From Luteibacter sp. 9135 (lineage in GTDB: Bacteria > Pseudomonadota > Gammaproteobacteria > Xanthomonadales > Rhodanobacteraceae): a stretch of 64,000 nt of DNA. Position numbers and translations under genes: made by a program. The stretch is taken from assembly GCF_000745005.1 (NCBI RefSeq), contig NZ_JQNB01000001.1:2101501-2165500 (forward strand). Direction: 5' to 3'. How positions within the stretch are numbered: position 1 is the stretch's first letter; every line of letters begins with the position of its first letter. Below are positions 35,748 through 45,675 of the stretch, piece by piece. Below the pieces are notes generated by a model. That model made no database searches, had not been told where the DNA came from, and worked only from the letters and a program-made list of their open reading frames with translations.

Positions 35748-37463
35748 ATGCGCAAGCTACTGGCTGCAGGCATCGCCTGTGTGCTCACCCTGTCCGCCGC
35801 GTCCATCGTCGTGGCCCAGCAGACCGCTCCCGCCGAAGCCACCTCGGTCGAGGACGCCCTCGGCTTCGGCTACGGTCATGGCCATGGCAGGGGTCCACAC
35901 ACGGCCACGCCGATCCGGCACCTCGTGGTGATCTTCCAGGAAAACGTGTCCTTCGATCACTATTTCGGTACCTATCCCTTTGCGGCCAACCCGGCCGGCG
36001 AACCCGCGTTCTATGCCCGGCCGTTCACGCCGCCGGTGAACGGGCTCACGCATCGGCTGCTTACCGCCAACCCCAATGCCGCCAACACCGGCAATGCCGA
36101 CGCCGCGATCAACCCGTTCCGGTTGAGTCGCGCGCAGGCCGCCACGGCCGACCAGGATCACGGCTACACATCGGAGCAGCGCGCCTTCGACGGCGGCCGC
36201 ATGGATGCCTTCCCGCGCTACACCGGTCGCGGCGAGACGCTGCCCGGCGGCGACCCCACGGAAGAAGGCAAGGGCCAGGTGATGGGCTATTACGACGGCA
36301 ACACCGTCACGGCCTACTGGAACTACGCCCAGCACTACGCCCTGAGCGACAACCACTACGGCACCGGCTTCGGCCCCTCCACCCCCGGCGCCGTGAACCT
36401 GATTGCCGGACAGACCGCCGGCGTGATCGACACGCTCAACGGTACCGGCGCGGAAACCGACGACGGTCACGGCGGCCTGACGATGATCGGCGACCCCGAT
36501 CCGCTGGGCGACGTCTGTTCCTCGCCGACCGCCAACCAGGTGACCATGGGCGGGCGCAACATCGGCGACCTGCTCAACGAGCAACAGGTGACCTGGGGCT
36601 GGTTCCAGGGCGGTTTCGACCTGGGCGTGACCAACCCGGACGGCAGCACGGGATGCGGCCGGCATACCCTGTCCGAGGTGACCAAGGTCACCTCCAACGA
36701 CTACAGCCAGCACCACCAGCCGTTCCAGTACTATCCCTCCACCGCCAACCCGACACACGCGCGGCCCACGTCGTTGGCGATGATCGGCCGGACCGATGCG
36801 GCCAACCACCAGTACGACATCCACGACTTCTACGACGCGCTGGACACCGGGCACCTGCCGGCGGTGAGTTTTCTCAAGGCGCCCGCGTACCAGGACGGTC
36901 ACGCCGGTTACTCCGATCCGCTGGACGAGCAGGCCTTCGTCGTCCACGTCATGAACGCTCTGCAGCAAAGCGACGAGTGGAAGGACACGGCCGTCATCAT
37001 CGCGTATGACGACTCCGACGGCTGGTACGACCACCAGACGCCGCCGCGCGTCAACGGCTCGATCGGCAGCACCGATGCCCTCGATGGCGACGGTGTGTGC
37101 AAGGGTCACGGCACGTTGCCCGGGCTGGACGGCAAGACGCTGGCGCAGGGCCGCTGCGGCTTCGGTCCGCGCCTGCCGCTGCTGGTGGTGTCGCCGTGGG
37201 CCCGCGAGAACATGGTCGATCACAGCATCACCGACCAGAGTTCGATCACGCGCTTCATCGAGGACAACTGGCTGTCCGGCAAGCGTATCGGTGGCGGTTC
37301 CAGCGACGCACAGGCCGGTCGCATCGACGGCATGTTCGACTTCTTCCTGCCGCGTCTGTTCGACCGCAAGCTGATCCTGGACGAAACCACCGGCCAGCCG
37401 AAACAGGCCGGCGGCTGGCCCGGCTGGCCGCAGTGGCCGAACGGGAAAGGTGGGCATGGTTGA
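35748..37463 (+). CDS. Phospholipase C/acid phosphatase-family phosphoesterase
   Basis: A 571-residue secreted protein of the PF04185 phosphoesterase family. After a signal peptide (LLAAGIACVLTLSAASIVVAQ) come the N-terminal active-site segment VVIFQENVSFDHYFGTYP (about 62-80), the central GTGFGPSTPGAVNLIAG with the nucleophile region, and the C-terminal YDDSDGWYDH metal-binding motif. Relatives are phospholipases C and AcpA-type acid phosphatases. The substrate is uncertain, but the length and lack of extra C-terminal repeats favour the AcpA-like group. Its stop overlaps the start of the multicopper oxidase gene by eight bases. Confidence 0.88.
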   Translation: MRKLLAAGIACVLTLSAASIVVAQQTAPAEATSVEDALGFGYGHGHGRGPHTATPIRHLVVIFQENVSFDHYFGTYPFAANPAGEPAFYARPFTPPVNGLTHRLLTANPNAANTGNADAAINPFRLSRAQAATADQDHGYTSEQRAFDGGRMDAFPRYTGRGETLPGGDPTEEGKGQVMGYYDGNTVTAYWNYAQHYALSDNHYGTGFGPSTPGAVNLIAGQTAGVIDTLNGTGAETDDGHGGLTMIGDPDPLGDVCSSPTANQVTMGGRNIGDLLNEQQVTWGWFQGGFDLGVTNPDGSTGCGRHTLSEVTKVTSNDYSQHHQPFQYYPSTANPTHARPTSLAMIGRTDAANHQYDIHDFYDALDTGHLPAVSFLKAPAYQDGHAGYSDPLDEQAFVVHVMNALQQSDEWKDTAVIIAYDDSDGWYDHQTPPRVNGSIGSTDALDGDGVCKGHGTLPGLDGKTLAQGRCGFGPRLPLLVVSPWARENMVDHSITDQSSITRFIEDNWLSGKRIGGGSSDAQAGRIDGMFDFFLPRLFDRKLILDETTGQPKQAGGWPGWPQWPNGKGGHG

Positions 37464-39078
37464 TCGCCGTCGGTTCCTGACGACGGCGGGTTGGGCGGCC
37501 GCGGCGGGATGGATGCCGTCACGGCTGCTCGCGCACGACATGCACGACATGCACGGGGCGCCCGCCGGCAAGGTGGGCAACACGTTGTGCATGCATCCCA
37601 TGGGTGACACCAGCCGCATGCCCGGCCTGGTCGATCCGGCACGCCTGGCACCGTTCGTGGATACCTTGCCGTTGCCGCCCGTGCTGCACGCCGTACACGG
37701 CAAGCCGCTGCACGTGCGCATGGCGCAGACCGCGCAGAAGCTGCACCGTGACCTGCCGCCCACGACCTTGTGGACCTACGGCGGGCACTATCCCGGTCCC
37801 ACTATCGAGGCACGCACCGGGCAGCCGATCGATGTGATCTGGGAAAACGCGCTCCCGCGCAAGCATTTCCTCCCCGTCGACCACGCGATCTGCGGTGCCG
37901 AGGCGGACAAGCCCGAGGTCCGCGCCATCGTGCACCTGCACGGGGCCAAGGTGCCGCACGCGGATGACGGTTATCCCGAAGATTGGTACGTGCCCGGTGT
38001 CTCGCGCCGTCACCACTATGCCAACGTGCAGGACGCGACGGCGCTGTGGTACCACGACCATGCCATGGGCATCAATCGGCTGAACATGTACGCCGGGCTG
38101 ATGGGTATGTACCTGCTGCGCGACGAGCATGAGTTGTCGCTCGGCCTGCCTGCGGGCGAGCAGGAGCTGCCGCTGGTACTGGCCGATCGGCTGCTGCATA
38201 CGGACGGCCGTTTGTATTATCCCGATTCCGGTGACGCCAAGGCCCCATGGGTGCCGGAAGTGTTCGGCAACCTGACCCTGGTCAACGGTGTGGTGCTGCC
38301 ACGAGCGGATGTGCAGCCACGTCGTTACCGTCTGCGCGTGCTCAACGCCGCGAACGGGCGTTTCTATCACCTGCGCTTCCGCGACGGCCGGCCTTTCCAT
38401 GTGATCGGTTCGGACCAGGGCCTGCTGGCGTCGCCATCGGCGATGAAGTCGATCTTCCTGGCGCCGGGCGAGCGTGCGGACATCGTGGTCGATTTCGCCG
38501 CGTTGCGCGGTGGCACGGTCGAGCTGATGAACGATGCGTTGCCGCTCATGCGTTTCGCAGTGGGGCAGGGCACGGTTCGCGACGACAGTCGCGTGCCCGA
38601 CGTGCTGCGCGACCTGCCGCGCGTGACGGCATCCACCGCGTCGAAGACCCGCGAGCTGACCCTCGACGAATACAGCGACTGCGTCGCCACGCCCATGCTC
38701 ATGCTGCTCAACGGAAAGCGCTGGCACGACCCGGTAACCGAGTCGGTGAAGCTCGGAAGCACGGAAATGTGGAGCCTGGTGAACCTTACCGAGGACACCC
38801 ATCCGATCCACCTGCACCTCGTCCGTTTCCAGATCCTCGACCGTCGTCCGTACGACGTGGACGAATACATGGAGAAGAAGACGATCCGCTATGTGGGCCC
38901 GGCACAGGAACCGCCGCTGCACGAGCGTGGCTGGAAGGATGTGGTGCAGGCGTATCCGGGCATGGTCACGCGCATCGTCGCCACGTTCGACGGCTTCCCC
39001 GGACGCTACGCGTGGCACTGCCATCTGGCCGAGCACGAGGCGAACGAGATGATGCGTCCGTTCGAGGTGGTGGCCTGA
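37456..39078 (+). CDS. Multicopper oxidase, Tat-exported (CotA/bilirubin-oxidase-like)
   Basis: A 540-residue protein starting MVDRRRFLTTAG, a twin-arginine signal, followed by a His/Met-rich stretch (HDMHDMHG). Copper-ligand motifs appear in order: HLHGAKVPH, LWYHDHAMG, HPIHLHLV and the C-terminal HCHLAEHE, together giving types 1, 2 and 3 copper sites. It oxidises phenols, metals or bilirubin-like compounds with reduction of O2 to water. The spacing is closer to CotA than to CueO. The ATG at 37456 was preferred to a GTG six bases upstream. It overlaps the phosphoesterase gene by eight bases. Confidence 0.92.
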   Translation: MVDRRRFLTTAGWAAAAGWMPSRLLAHDMHDMHGAPAGKVGNTLCMHPMGDTSRMPGLVDPARLAPFVDTLPLPPVLHAVHGKPLHVRMAQTAQKLHRDLPPTTLWTYGGHYPGPTIEARTGQPIDVIWENALPRKHFLPVDHAICGAEADKPEVRAIVHLHGAKVPHADDGYPEDWYVPGVSRRHHYANVQDATALWYHDHAMGINRLNMYAGLMGMYLLRDEHELSLGLPAGEQELPLVLADRLLHTDGRLYYPDSGDAKAPWVPEVFGNLTLVNGVVLPRADVQPRRYRLRVLNAANGRFYHLRFRDGRPFHVIGSDQGLLASPSAMKSIFLAPGERADIVVDFAALRGGTVELMNDALPLMRFAVGQGTVRDDSRVPDVLRDLPRVTASTASKTRELTLDEYSDCVATPMLMLLNGKRWHDPVTESVKLGSTEMWSLVNLTEDTHPIHLHLVRFQILDRRPYDVDEYMEKKTIRYVGPAQEPPLHERGWKDVVQAYPGMVTRIVATFDGFPGRYAWHCHLAEHEANEMMRPFEVVA

Positions 39079-39116
39079 GCCGCTGTATCTGGTAAGTCAG
39101 GCAACGGGCGCCGCGG

Positions 39117-40910
39117 TCAGCGCGGCGCCAGCGTTTGCAGCGCCGTGTTGTCCAGCCGCAGTACGGGGTAGGCGCCGACCTTCTGCACCGTGTACCACGG
39201 GCTGCGTTCGTAAAAGAAGGCTAGCCGGGCGCGCGGGCTGGCCGCGAACGTCGCATCGTCCCGCAGCTTCTGGTCGAATTCGGTTTTCAGCGCAGGGTCG
39301 TCGGTGAGCATCTTCCGGGCGAGTGCTTCCAGTACGCGGGGCTCGCCGTATTCCTTCTGTTCGAAGATGCCATTGAGGTAGCCCCAGCGCAGCAGGGAAT
39401 CCGGCGCACGTGCATCGAGCAGGTTCAGCGCGAGCACGGCATCGGCGTTGTCGGCGCGGACGATGACCGTGCCGGCAGGCAACATCACGTTCTCCCGGTT
39501 GGATGCAATCGTCGCGTCCTTGAGCATATGGTGGCCTTCGAACGGCTTGTCCGCCCAGACCGGCCGGGTGAGCGTGTCGCGCGTGGCTTCGACCTTCATC
39601 GGCGCTGTCGTGCGCGTGTAGGGAATGCCATGCGCGTCGAGCCGCGCGACGATCTCCGTCCACTGCGGCGGAATGGCCCACGCCGCGGGCAGCGGTGCGG
39701 CGACATCGGGCAGCAGGTCGTTCCAGCTCTGGATAGCGTAGGTCTTCCTGACCGACGGATCGTAGCGGACCCAGGTGTCGCCGGAGATCTCGCTTTTGGT
39801 CTGCATGAAGGCAAAGCCCTTGAGCTGGAACGGCTTGGGCGTCGGGTCCTGCCTGAACGTCACCGGTAGCGAGGCGTCCGGCTGTGCGGCGCGTGACGCC
39901 GCCCAGGCATCCGCCGCACGCGACGCGGCAAGCAGGGCGGCGGGATCGTCGTTCACCACCGCGAGCACGCTGCGCACCACATCGTACGTGGCGCGCACGC
40001 GCACCTCGTACGACTTCAGCATGTGTGTCTCGATCAGCAGCCCCGCACGGTTGCGGATGGCCGCATAGCCCGTGGAAAAGCGCGGGCCGGAGCCGAAGTT
40101 CTCGATGCCCTTGGTGATATCGCGTCCGTCGCGGAATTCCAGGTAGGGCGAGGCCAGATGACCGAGGGCTTCGTAGCGCGGCATCGTCTGGCCGGCGAAC
40201 GCGCGGGCCTGCCAGGCGGCGATCGACGGCGGCAACTTGTGTGCGTCCTCGGCATACCAGGTGAGGTCGTACTGGTAGTCCGCGCCGTCCGTCGTATGGA
40301 TGTCCACCAGCAGGTCGGGCTTCCACGTGTTCCACAGCCCCAGCCAGGCTCGGGTTTCCGGTGCATCGGCTTTTACGTAGTCGCGGTTGAGGTTGAGGTA
40401 CTGCGACTGGCCGCGGAAGCCCATCTCCGCCGGGCCGTTCTGGTTGATCCGGAAGTAGGGCCCCGAGTTTTCATGGCCGTCCACGCTGTAGACGGGAATG
40501 TAGACCAGCACCGCGTGATCGAGCAGGTGCGGCAAGCGGTGCGACGTGGCGACATCGCGCAGCAGCATCAGTCCCGCGTCCTTGCCCTCGATCTCGCCCG
40601 GATGGATGCCCGCCTGCACCAGCACGATCGGCTTGCCGGCGGCCCGGGCACGTTCGGGCGTGAGGTCGCCGTCGGTGGCAGCGATCACCACCGTCATGGG
40701 CCGGCCTTCCGGCGTCGTGCCGAAGGTTTCCAGCCGAATCGTCTCCGGCGCCGCCTGGGCCAGACGGCGCAGGAAGGCCAGGGTTTCCGCATACGAGGGC
40801 GTGGTGCGGAAGGCGGAGGCTTCCGCCGGCGTGGTCCAGGTGTCTCTCGCGTGGATCGTCGTCGGCAGTACCGCGATCAGGGCGAGGAGGGATCGTGCGG
40901 GCAGGGTCAC
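39117..40910 (-). CDS. Secreted M14-family zinc carboxypeptidase
   Basis: A 597-residue protein with a short signal peptide (SLLALIAVLPTTIHA). Zinc ligands His103 and Glu106 (GIHPGEIEGKD) and His205 (VDIHTTDGADYQY) are all present, with the substrate-binding NLNRDYVKAD between them. A likely catalytic Glu is in LLIETHMLKSYEVR. This matches the bacterial M14 subgroup with long C-terminal extensions. It should trim C-terminal residues from peptides outside the cytoplasm. It converges with the oxidase gene 38 bases away; a GC hairpin at 39107-39129 has no T tract. Confidence 0.9.
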   Translation of the reverse strand: MTLPARSLLALIAVLPTTIHARDTWTTPAEASAFRTTPSYAETLAFLRRLAQAAPETIRLETFGTTPEGRPMTVVIAATDGDLTPERARAAGKPIVLVQAGIHPGEIEGKDAGLMLLRDVATSHRLPHLLDHAVLVYIPVYSVDGHENSGPYFRINQNGPAEMGFRGQSQYLNLNRDYVKADAPETRAWLGLWNTWKPDLLVDIHTTDGADYQYDLTWYAEDAHKLPPSIAAWQARAFAGQTMPRYEALGHLASPYLEFRDGRDITKGIENFGSGPRFSTGYAAIRNRAGLLIETHMLKSYEVRVRATYDVVRSVLAVVNDDPAALLAASRAADAWAASRAAQPDASLPVTFRQDPTPKPFQLKGFAFMQTKSEISGDTWVRYDPSVRKTYAIQSWNDLLPDVAAPLPAAWAIPPQWTEIVARLDAHGIPYTRTTAPMKVEATRDTLTRPVWADKPFEGHHMLKDATIASNRENVMLPAGTVIVRADNADAVLALNLLDARAPDSLLRWGYLNGIFEQKEYGEPRVLEALARKMLTDDPALKTEFDQKLRDDATFAASPRARLAFFYERSPWYTVQKVGAYPVLRLDNTALQTLAPR

Positions 40911-41038
40911 GGGTGGCCGGGCCTTGGAAGGGAGAATCGGGTCATTGTGGCGCGATGGCCACGGTCCGCAAAGCCCGGCCTAAGCTGGTACTAAGCGACT
41001 GATCGGGATAATTTGCCCTTAATCCGGAGGGCACCGCC

Positions 41039-41704
41039 TTGCACATCATTCTCGTCGAAGACGATGCCCGACTCGGCGATGCCATCCGTCGCGCTCTGGA
41101 ACGCCTGACGTACACGGTCAGCTGGTATCGCGACGGCAACGAGGCGCTGGTCGCGCTGCGCGACCACGATGCGGACCTGGTCCTGCTCGATCTGGGCCTG
41201 CCCGGTCGCGACGGCATGGAGGTGCTGAGCGAGGCCCGCCGGCTAAGGGTGACCACGCCGGTGATCGTGATGTCCGCGCGCGACGCCCTGGACTCGCGTA
41301 TCCGGGTGCTGGACGCGGGGGCGGACGACTACCTGGTCAAGCCCTTCCATCTGGATGAGTTGGCCGCGCGCATCCGTTCGCTGGCACGCCGCGTACGTGG
41401 CGCGGCAGTCAACAAGCTGGAGGCGGGCGCGCTCAGTCTCGACCTGGGCAGCTTCGACGTGCACTGGCGCGGCGAGAAAGTGGAACTGACACGGCGTGAA
41501 TTTTCGTTGTTGCAGGCCCTGATGGAGCGCGCGGGCCGGATCGTCCGTCGCGAATCGCTGGAAACCTCGCTGTACGGTCCCGACAGCGCGATGAGTACCA
41601 GCGCGCTCGAGGTGCTGGTGCACTCGCTGCGACGCAAGCTCAGTCCCGGCGCGATCCAGACCGTGCGTGGCTTCGGCTACATGGTGCCGCGGGAACCGAT
41701 GTGA
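41039..41704 (+). CDS. OmpR/PhoB-family response regulator (with kinase)
   Basis: A 221-residue regulator with receiver residues VEDD (6-9), Asp51 (LVLLDLGLP) and Lys in LVKPFHLDE, and a winged-helix output domain ending VRGFGYMV. It starts with TTG after a CCGGAGGG ribosome-binding site. Its TGA overlaps the kinase gene's GTG, so the pair is translationally coupled. The type is QseB/PmrA-like. It is a close paralogue of the orphan regulator at 28.0 kb. What the pair senses is not visible; it is divergent from the M14 carboxypeptidase gene across 128 bases. Confidence 0.94.
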   Translation: MHIILVEDDARLGDAIRRALERLTYTVSWYRDGNEALVALRDHDADLVLLDLGLPGRDGMEVLSEARRLRVTTPVIVMSARDALDSRIRVLDAGADDYLVKPFHLDELAARIRSLARRVRGAAVNKLEAGALSLDLGSFDVHWRGEKVELTRREFSLLQALMERAGRIVRRESLETSLYGPDSAMSTSALEVLVHSLRRKLSPGAIQTVRGFGYMVPREPM

Positions 41705-43095
41705 AGCCGCTGAGCCTGCGTTCCCGTTTGCTCGTCCTCATCGTATTCATGCTGGCGGTGGTGCTGCTACCGCTGGGCGTGCTCAGCGCGAAACGCACGC
41801 TGGAGGAAGTGGACGAGTTGTCGGACGGTCGCCTGGCGCAGGCTGCGCGCACGCTCGAGGTGCTGGTCGGGCGCATCGGCGTGGACCAGCTGCGCACTCA
41901 GCGCAACGCTCGCCTGCTGGTGCCCAGTGTGTCCAACCATCCGCAGGAACTGACCGTGCAGGGCCGCACCTTCGAATCCGAAGTGGGTTTCCAGGTGCGC
42001 GACAGCGATGGTCATCTGTTGCTGGGCACGGAGAACCTGGCCGGGCTGCCCGACACCCACGCCGCCGACGGGGCGTTCGAGGATGTGGTGAACGGTCGTT
42101 ACGAGTGGCGCGTGTTCACGCTCATCATGGAGCGCGACGGGATAACCATCCGGGCGGGCGAGCGCTACGACAGCCGTCACGAGATCACCCGCGCCCTGTG
42201 GATCGAGCACGGCCTGCCGACGCTGCTGGGGTTGCCGTTGCTGGCGATCCTGGTCGGCTGGGCGATCCATCGCGGCTTGCGTCCCCTGGAAGCCCTGGCC
42301 GATGCGCTCTCCCGTCGCGAGGCCGGCAGCCGTGAGCCGATCCATCTGGTCGACGCGCCCACCGAATTGCAGCCGGTGCTCATCGCCTTGAATGAGCAGA
42401 TCGAGCGGCTTGAAGGGGCGTTGGAGCGCGAACGTCGTTTCAGTGCCGATGTGGCCCACGAGCTGCGCACGCCGCTGGCCTCGACCATGATCAACCTGGA
42501 GGACGCGATGGCCTCGGCGGAGCCGGACGCGGCGACACGCGCCGCGCTGGAGGCGGCACGCGAATGCCTCGTCTCGCTGGCCCGGCGCACGGAGCAGTTG
42601 CTGGACCTGGCGCGGCTGGAAGCCGGCGCCGCCGCCGGGCCATGCAGTCGCGTGGACCTGGGCGAACTGGCGCTGCAGGTCATCGACGAGTTGTCGCCGC
42701 TGATCGGCAAGGGACAGGTCGAGCTGAGCGTGCGCGAGCTGCCGGACCACCTGTTCGTGGAGGGCTATGGCGTCGCGCTGGGAGCGTTGATGCGCAACCT
42801 GCTGGAGAACGCGTTCCGCCACGTGCCGCCGGGAGGGCATGTAGAGCTGTCCATCGACGTGGCCGACGGCGTGGCGCGCATCGTCGTGACGGACGACGGT
42901 CCCGGCATTGCGCCGGAGCGTCGCGCGGCCATGTTCACCCGTTTCCAGCGCGGGGCGGATACGCACGGTGAAGGCCATGGGCTGGGCCTGTCGATCGTGC
43001 AGCGTGCGGTCCAGCTGCACGGCGCCACCATCGACCTGCTGGACCGCGAGGGTGGTTCGGGGTTGCGGGTCGTGGTGGGGTTGCCGGTGGGGTGA
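41701..43095 (+). CDS. Two-component sensor histidine kinase (QseC-like)
   Basis: A 464-residue inner-membrane kinase with transmembrane helices at about 10-29 and 172-190 enclosing a periplasmic sensor of roughly 140 residues. A HAMP-like linker follows. The H-box FSADVAHELRTPL carries His253, and the N, G1 and G2 boxes are LLENAFRH, DDGPGIA and GHGLGLSIV. It autophosphorylates and passes phosphate to the regulator upstream. The GTG start overlaps the regulator stop (GTGA). The sensor has few metal-binding residues, so its signal is unclear. Confidence 0.93.
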   Translation: MKPLSLRSRLLVLIVFMLAVVLLPLGVLSAKRTLEEVDELSDGRLAQAARTLEVLVGRIGVDQLRTQRNARLLVPSVSNHPQELTVQGRTFESEVGFQVRDSDGHLLLGTENLAGLPDTHAADGAFEDVVNGRYEWRVFTLIMERDGITIRAGERYDSRHEITRALWIEHGLPTLLGLPLLAILVGWAIHRGLRPLEALADALSRREAGSREPIHLVDAPTELQPVLIALNEQIERLEGALERERRFSADVAHELRTPLASTMINLEDAMASAEPDAATRAALEAARECLVSLARRTEQLLDLARLEAGAAAGPCSRVDLGELALQVIDELSPLIGKGQVELSVRELPDHLFVEGYGVALGALMRNLLENAFRHVPPGGHVELSIDVADGVARIVVTDDGPGIAPERRAAMFTRFQRGADTHGEGHGLGLSIVQRAVQLHGATIDLLDREGGSGLRVVVGLPVG

Positions 43096-43115
43096 GCTAC
43101 GTGCCTGGGGGCTTT

Positions 43116-43139
43116 ATCGCGGACATCGTCCGCTCCTAC
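43116..43139 (-). repeat. REP unit, GCGGAC/GTCCGC stem
   Basis: On the minus strand: GTAG head, stem GCGGAC-GAT-GTCCGC, tail GAT. It lies between the convergent kinase and M61 peptidase genes. Confidence 0.85.
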
Positions 43140-43164
43140 GGGGCCCCATGGCATAGGGCGATTA

Positions 43165-45042
43165 TCAGGGGGTGGCGATGGCGCCGATCAGGTCCTTGCC
43201 GTCGCCGCGCACCAGGTGCGGGTATTGCAGGCCGCCGTGGTAATCGACCTTGATCGTCGCGTAGACGTCGGTGCTCTTGACCAGGAACTCGATGGGCGTC
43301 GATGTGCCCTTGGCCGCGGTTACCGCGTCCTTGAGCACCTGTGGGGAATAATCCTTGCCGTTGACGGCGACCAGCTGCACGCCCGGCACGAGGCCCGCCT
43401 TTGCGGCGATACCGTCCCACTGCGCGTCAGTGACGATGCCCTTTTCGTTCACCTGGATGCCGAGCGAATAGGTGAAGTTGGCCGACTTGCGGATCTTTTC
43501 CCCGGTGATGACGAAGGGCGAGGGCTTGTCGTCGTACACCAGTTTCCAACCGCCGCCTTCGATGCCGTGCTCGGGCAGGGTGTCGCCGGTGTAGTCGAGG
43601 CGCTGGCGCAGGAAACCCGCCCAGTCGAACGGCTGGATGCGGTTGAGGGTGGCGACGACATCCTCGAAGGTGTAGGTCTTGGGGGTATAGCTGCCGTTGT
43701 CCATGCCGTAGAAGGCCTTGGCGAACTCGTCCAGCGTATGCTTGCCGCCGGAGAGCGTGCGCATCTTGGTATCGACGTCCAGCCAGAGCAACTGGCCTTC
43801 GGGGTAATAGTCGTAGCTGCGACGCAGGTTGTCCCAGCCCGGGCTGCTGCCCCGCGACGAGAGCGGAATGCCATCCGCCGTGTCCTGCAGCGATCGCCAC
43901 GACCGCCCGGTGCGCGCCGACATGCTGGCGGCGATGCCCGCCAGCGAGTCGCGCCATTGCTCCGTGGTCCAGATGCCCGAGCGCGCGGTGAGTACGCCGG
44001 CCCAGTAGTCGGTCAGGCCCTCGTACACCCACAGCAGGTCATCCTGCATCGGCTCCGCGAAGCTCGGGGTCCACAGGTCGGCCGGGCGACGGAACTTGCC
44101 GTTCCAGGAGTGGATGTACTCGTGCGGCAACAGCGTGCCCGCGGCCACGTTGACGTCGGCGTCGGTGAGGAAGTTGGCGAACAGGCGGTCGTCGCTGGAC
44201 TGGTGGTGCTCCAGACCAAAATGACCGGTGTGGTCGGACGTCACCAGCAGGAAGTCGTAGTGCGCGTAGTGATGCGCGCCGAACAGCTTGTTGGCCTGCA
44301 CGATCAGGTTGCGCTGCACCTGGATCTGCTTGTCGGTGGCCTTGACCCCCGCGGCGGTGTCGCCGGTGATGTTCAGGTGCACTGGCGTGGGCTGGCCGGG
44401 CGCCAGGTCGATGCGATTGAAATACTTGCCGCTCATGACCGGCGAATCCACCAGGTTCTCGTAGCTCACGGTCTTGAATTGCACGGTGTTGCCGCTCTGC
44501 GAAGCGGTATCCAGCGCCGAGGCGTAGCGCCATCCGGCCGGCAGCGTGACGCTCGGGTCCACCTTGATCTGGCTGGTGTAGTAGCCGGCGGGGTAGAACG
44601 ACACCTCGTTGAACGACAGCGGCACGTAGTTGGGCGTGGCCGGCGCGAGGTAGACGAAGGATAGTTCCAGCGTGCTGGCGCCCTCGGGCACGTCGACGTG
44701 GAAGGCATACATCTCCTTCGTGTCGCGGCGCCAGGGAATCTTCTTGCCGTTGGCCGTGATCTGGATGCCGGCGACATTCGACAGGGGACCTGCCGGGCCA
44801 TGCACCCCCGGGATCCACTCGGGATAGTTGAGCACCACGTGGCCGGGCGTTACCGGAATCGTCTCCCTGACGCGGAAGATGTTCTTCGCGGCGTCGGACA
44901 GGTCCACGTCGAGGGTGAGGTTGCCGGGGTAGGGTGTGTCCGCCGCGACCGGGATGTCGGCGGCGCGCGTGGCCGTGGCGGAGAAGGTCGTCGCGGCGGC
45001 GATGGCGGCGGCGAGGATGGCACGACGGAGCGGCAGGCGCAT
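43165..45042 (-). CDS. M61-family glycyl aminopeptidase-like peptidase
   Basis: A 625-residue secreted protein with a signal peptide (AILAAAIAAATTFSATATRAA). It has the M61 N-terminal beta domain, the zinc motif HEYIH at 307-311 (LLPHEYIHSWNGK) and the third ligand Glu in WVYEGLTDYWA. A C-terminal PDZ domain (GIAAKAGLVPGVQLVAVNGK) follows. M61 enzymes remove N-terminal Gly or Ala from peptides. The ATG at 45042 starts the signal peptide directly; the open frame upstream has no signal character. Likely periplasmic. Confidence 0.92.
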   Translation of the reverse strand: MRLPLRRAILAAAIAAATTFSATATRAADIPVAADTPYPGNLTLDVDLSDAAKNIFRVRETIPVTPGHVVLNYPEWIPGVHGPAGPLSNVAGIQITANGKKIPWRRDTKEMYAFHVDVPEGASTLELSFVYLAPATPNYVPLSFNEVSFYPAGYYTSQIKVDPSVTLPAGWRYASALDTASQSGNTVQFKTVSYENLVDSPVMSGKYFNRIDLAPGQPTPVHLNITGDTAAGVKATDKQIQVQRNLIVQANKLFGAHHYAHYDFLLVTSDHTGHFGLEHHQSSDDRLFANFLTDADVNVAAGTLLPHEYIHSWNGKFRRPADLWTPSFAEPMQDDLLWVYEGLTDYWAGVLTARSGIWTTEQWRDSLAGIAASMSARTGRSWRSLQDTADGIPLSSRGSSPGWDNLRRSYDYYPEGQLLWLDVDTKMRTLSGGKHTLDEFAKAFYGMDNGSYTPKTYTFEDVVATLNRIQPFDWAGFLRQRLDYTGDTLPEHGIEGGGWKLVYDDKPSPFVITGEKIRKSANFTYSLGIQVNEKGIVTDAQWDGIAAKAGLVPGVQLVAVNGKDYSPQVLKDAVTAAKGTSTPIEFLVKSTDVYATIKVDYHGGLQYPHLVRGDGKDLIGAIATP

Positions 45043-45218
45043 GGCGGCAGGTTTCCCCTTGGCGGACAGTAGCGTCCGATAGTCGGCAGCCTGCCGCCGG
45101 GCGGCGTGTGCCAAAGGTAACGGCGCCCGACGATACGGCGCATGTTTTAAACGGGCGGTTTCGCCCCGGGGCCGGTGGCGGCTAGCATGTCGGCTCGTGC
45201 ATCCCAGGTATCCCGGCC

Positions 45219-45662
45219 ATGAAAGCCTCTACGCTCCGTCGCATCCTCAATGCCTGGCCACCCTTCCTGTTCACCGGCATCCGCGTGGTGACGATGGACG
45301 ATTACCGCTATGCGCGGGTCCGGCTGAAGCTGGCCTGGTACAACCGCAACTACATGCGGACGCAATTCGGCGGCAACCTGTTCTCGATGACCGATCCATT
45401 CTGGATGATCATGGTGCTGAAGTCGCTGGGCGACGATTACGTCGTATGGGACCAGGCCGGCGAGATCCGCTTCATCGCCCCGGGCCGCGAGGATGTCTTC
45501 GCCGAGTTCCGCCTGGACGACGCGCTTCTGGATGAAGTGCGCGAGGCTACCGCTGGCGGCGAAAAGTGCCTGCGCTGGTTCGAAACCGACATCCGCAGCG
45601 CGTCGGGCGAACGGGTGGCCAGCGTGCGCAAGCAGCTGTACGTCCGCCGCAAGCGCCGCTGA
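45219..45662 (+). CDS. DUF4442 hotdog-fold protein, thioesterase-like
   Basis: A 147-residue protein with the DUF4442 pattern: [15 protein letters not shown] at the N-terminus, [32 protein letters not shown]-type helix region (about 35-68) and a closing strand [12 protein letters not shown]. The family has the hotdog fold of acyl-CoA thioesterases, but no substrate is established and the catalytic residues are uncertain. It stands alone between the M61 peptidase and the thioredoxin-like gene, converging on the latter. Confidence 0.78.
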   Translation: [147 protein letters not shown]

Positions 45663-45675
45663 GCCACCGGGGTCT

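Noticed and set aside
39107..39129. Perfect 9-bp GC hairpin between the oxidase and M14 peptidase genes as a terminator
   Set aside because: There is no T tract on either strand and it extends into the peptidase coding region, so termination cannot be claimed.
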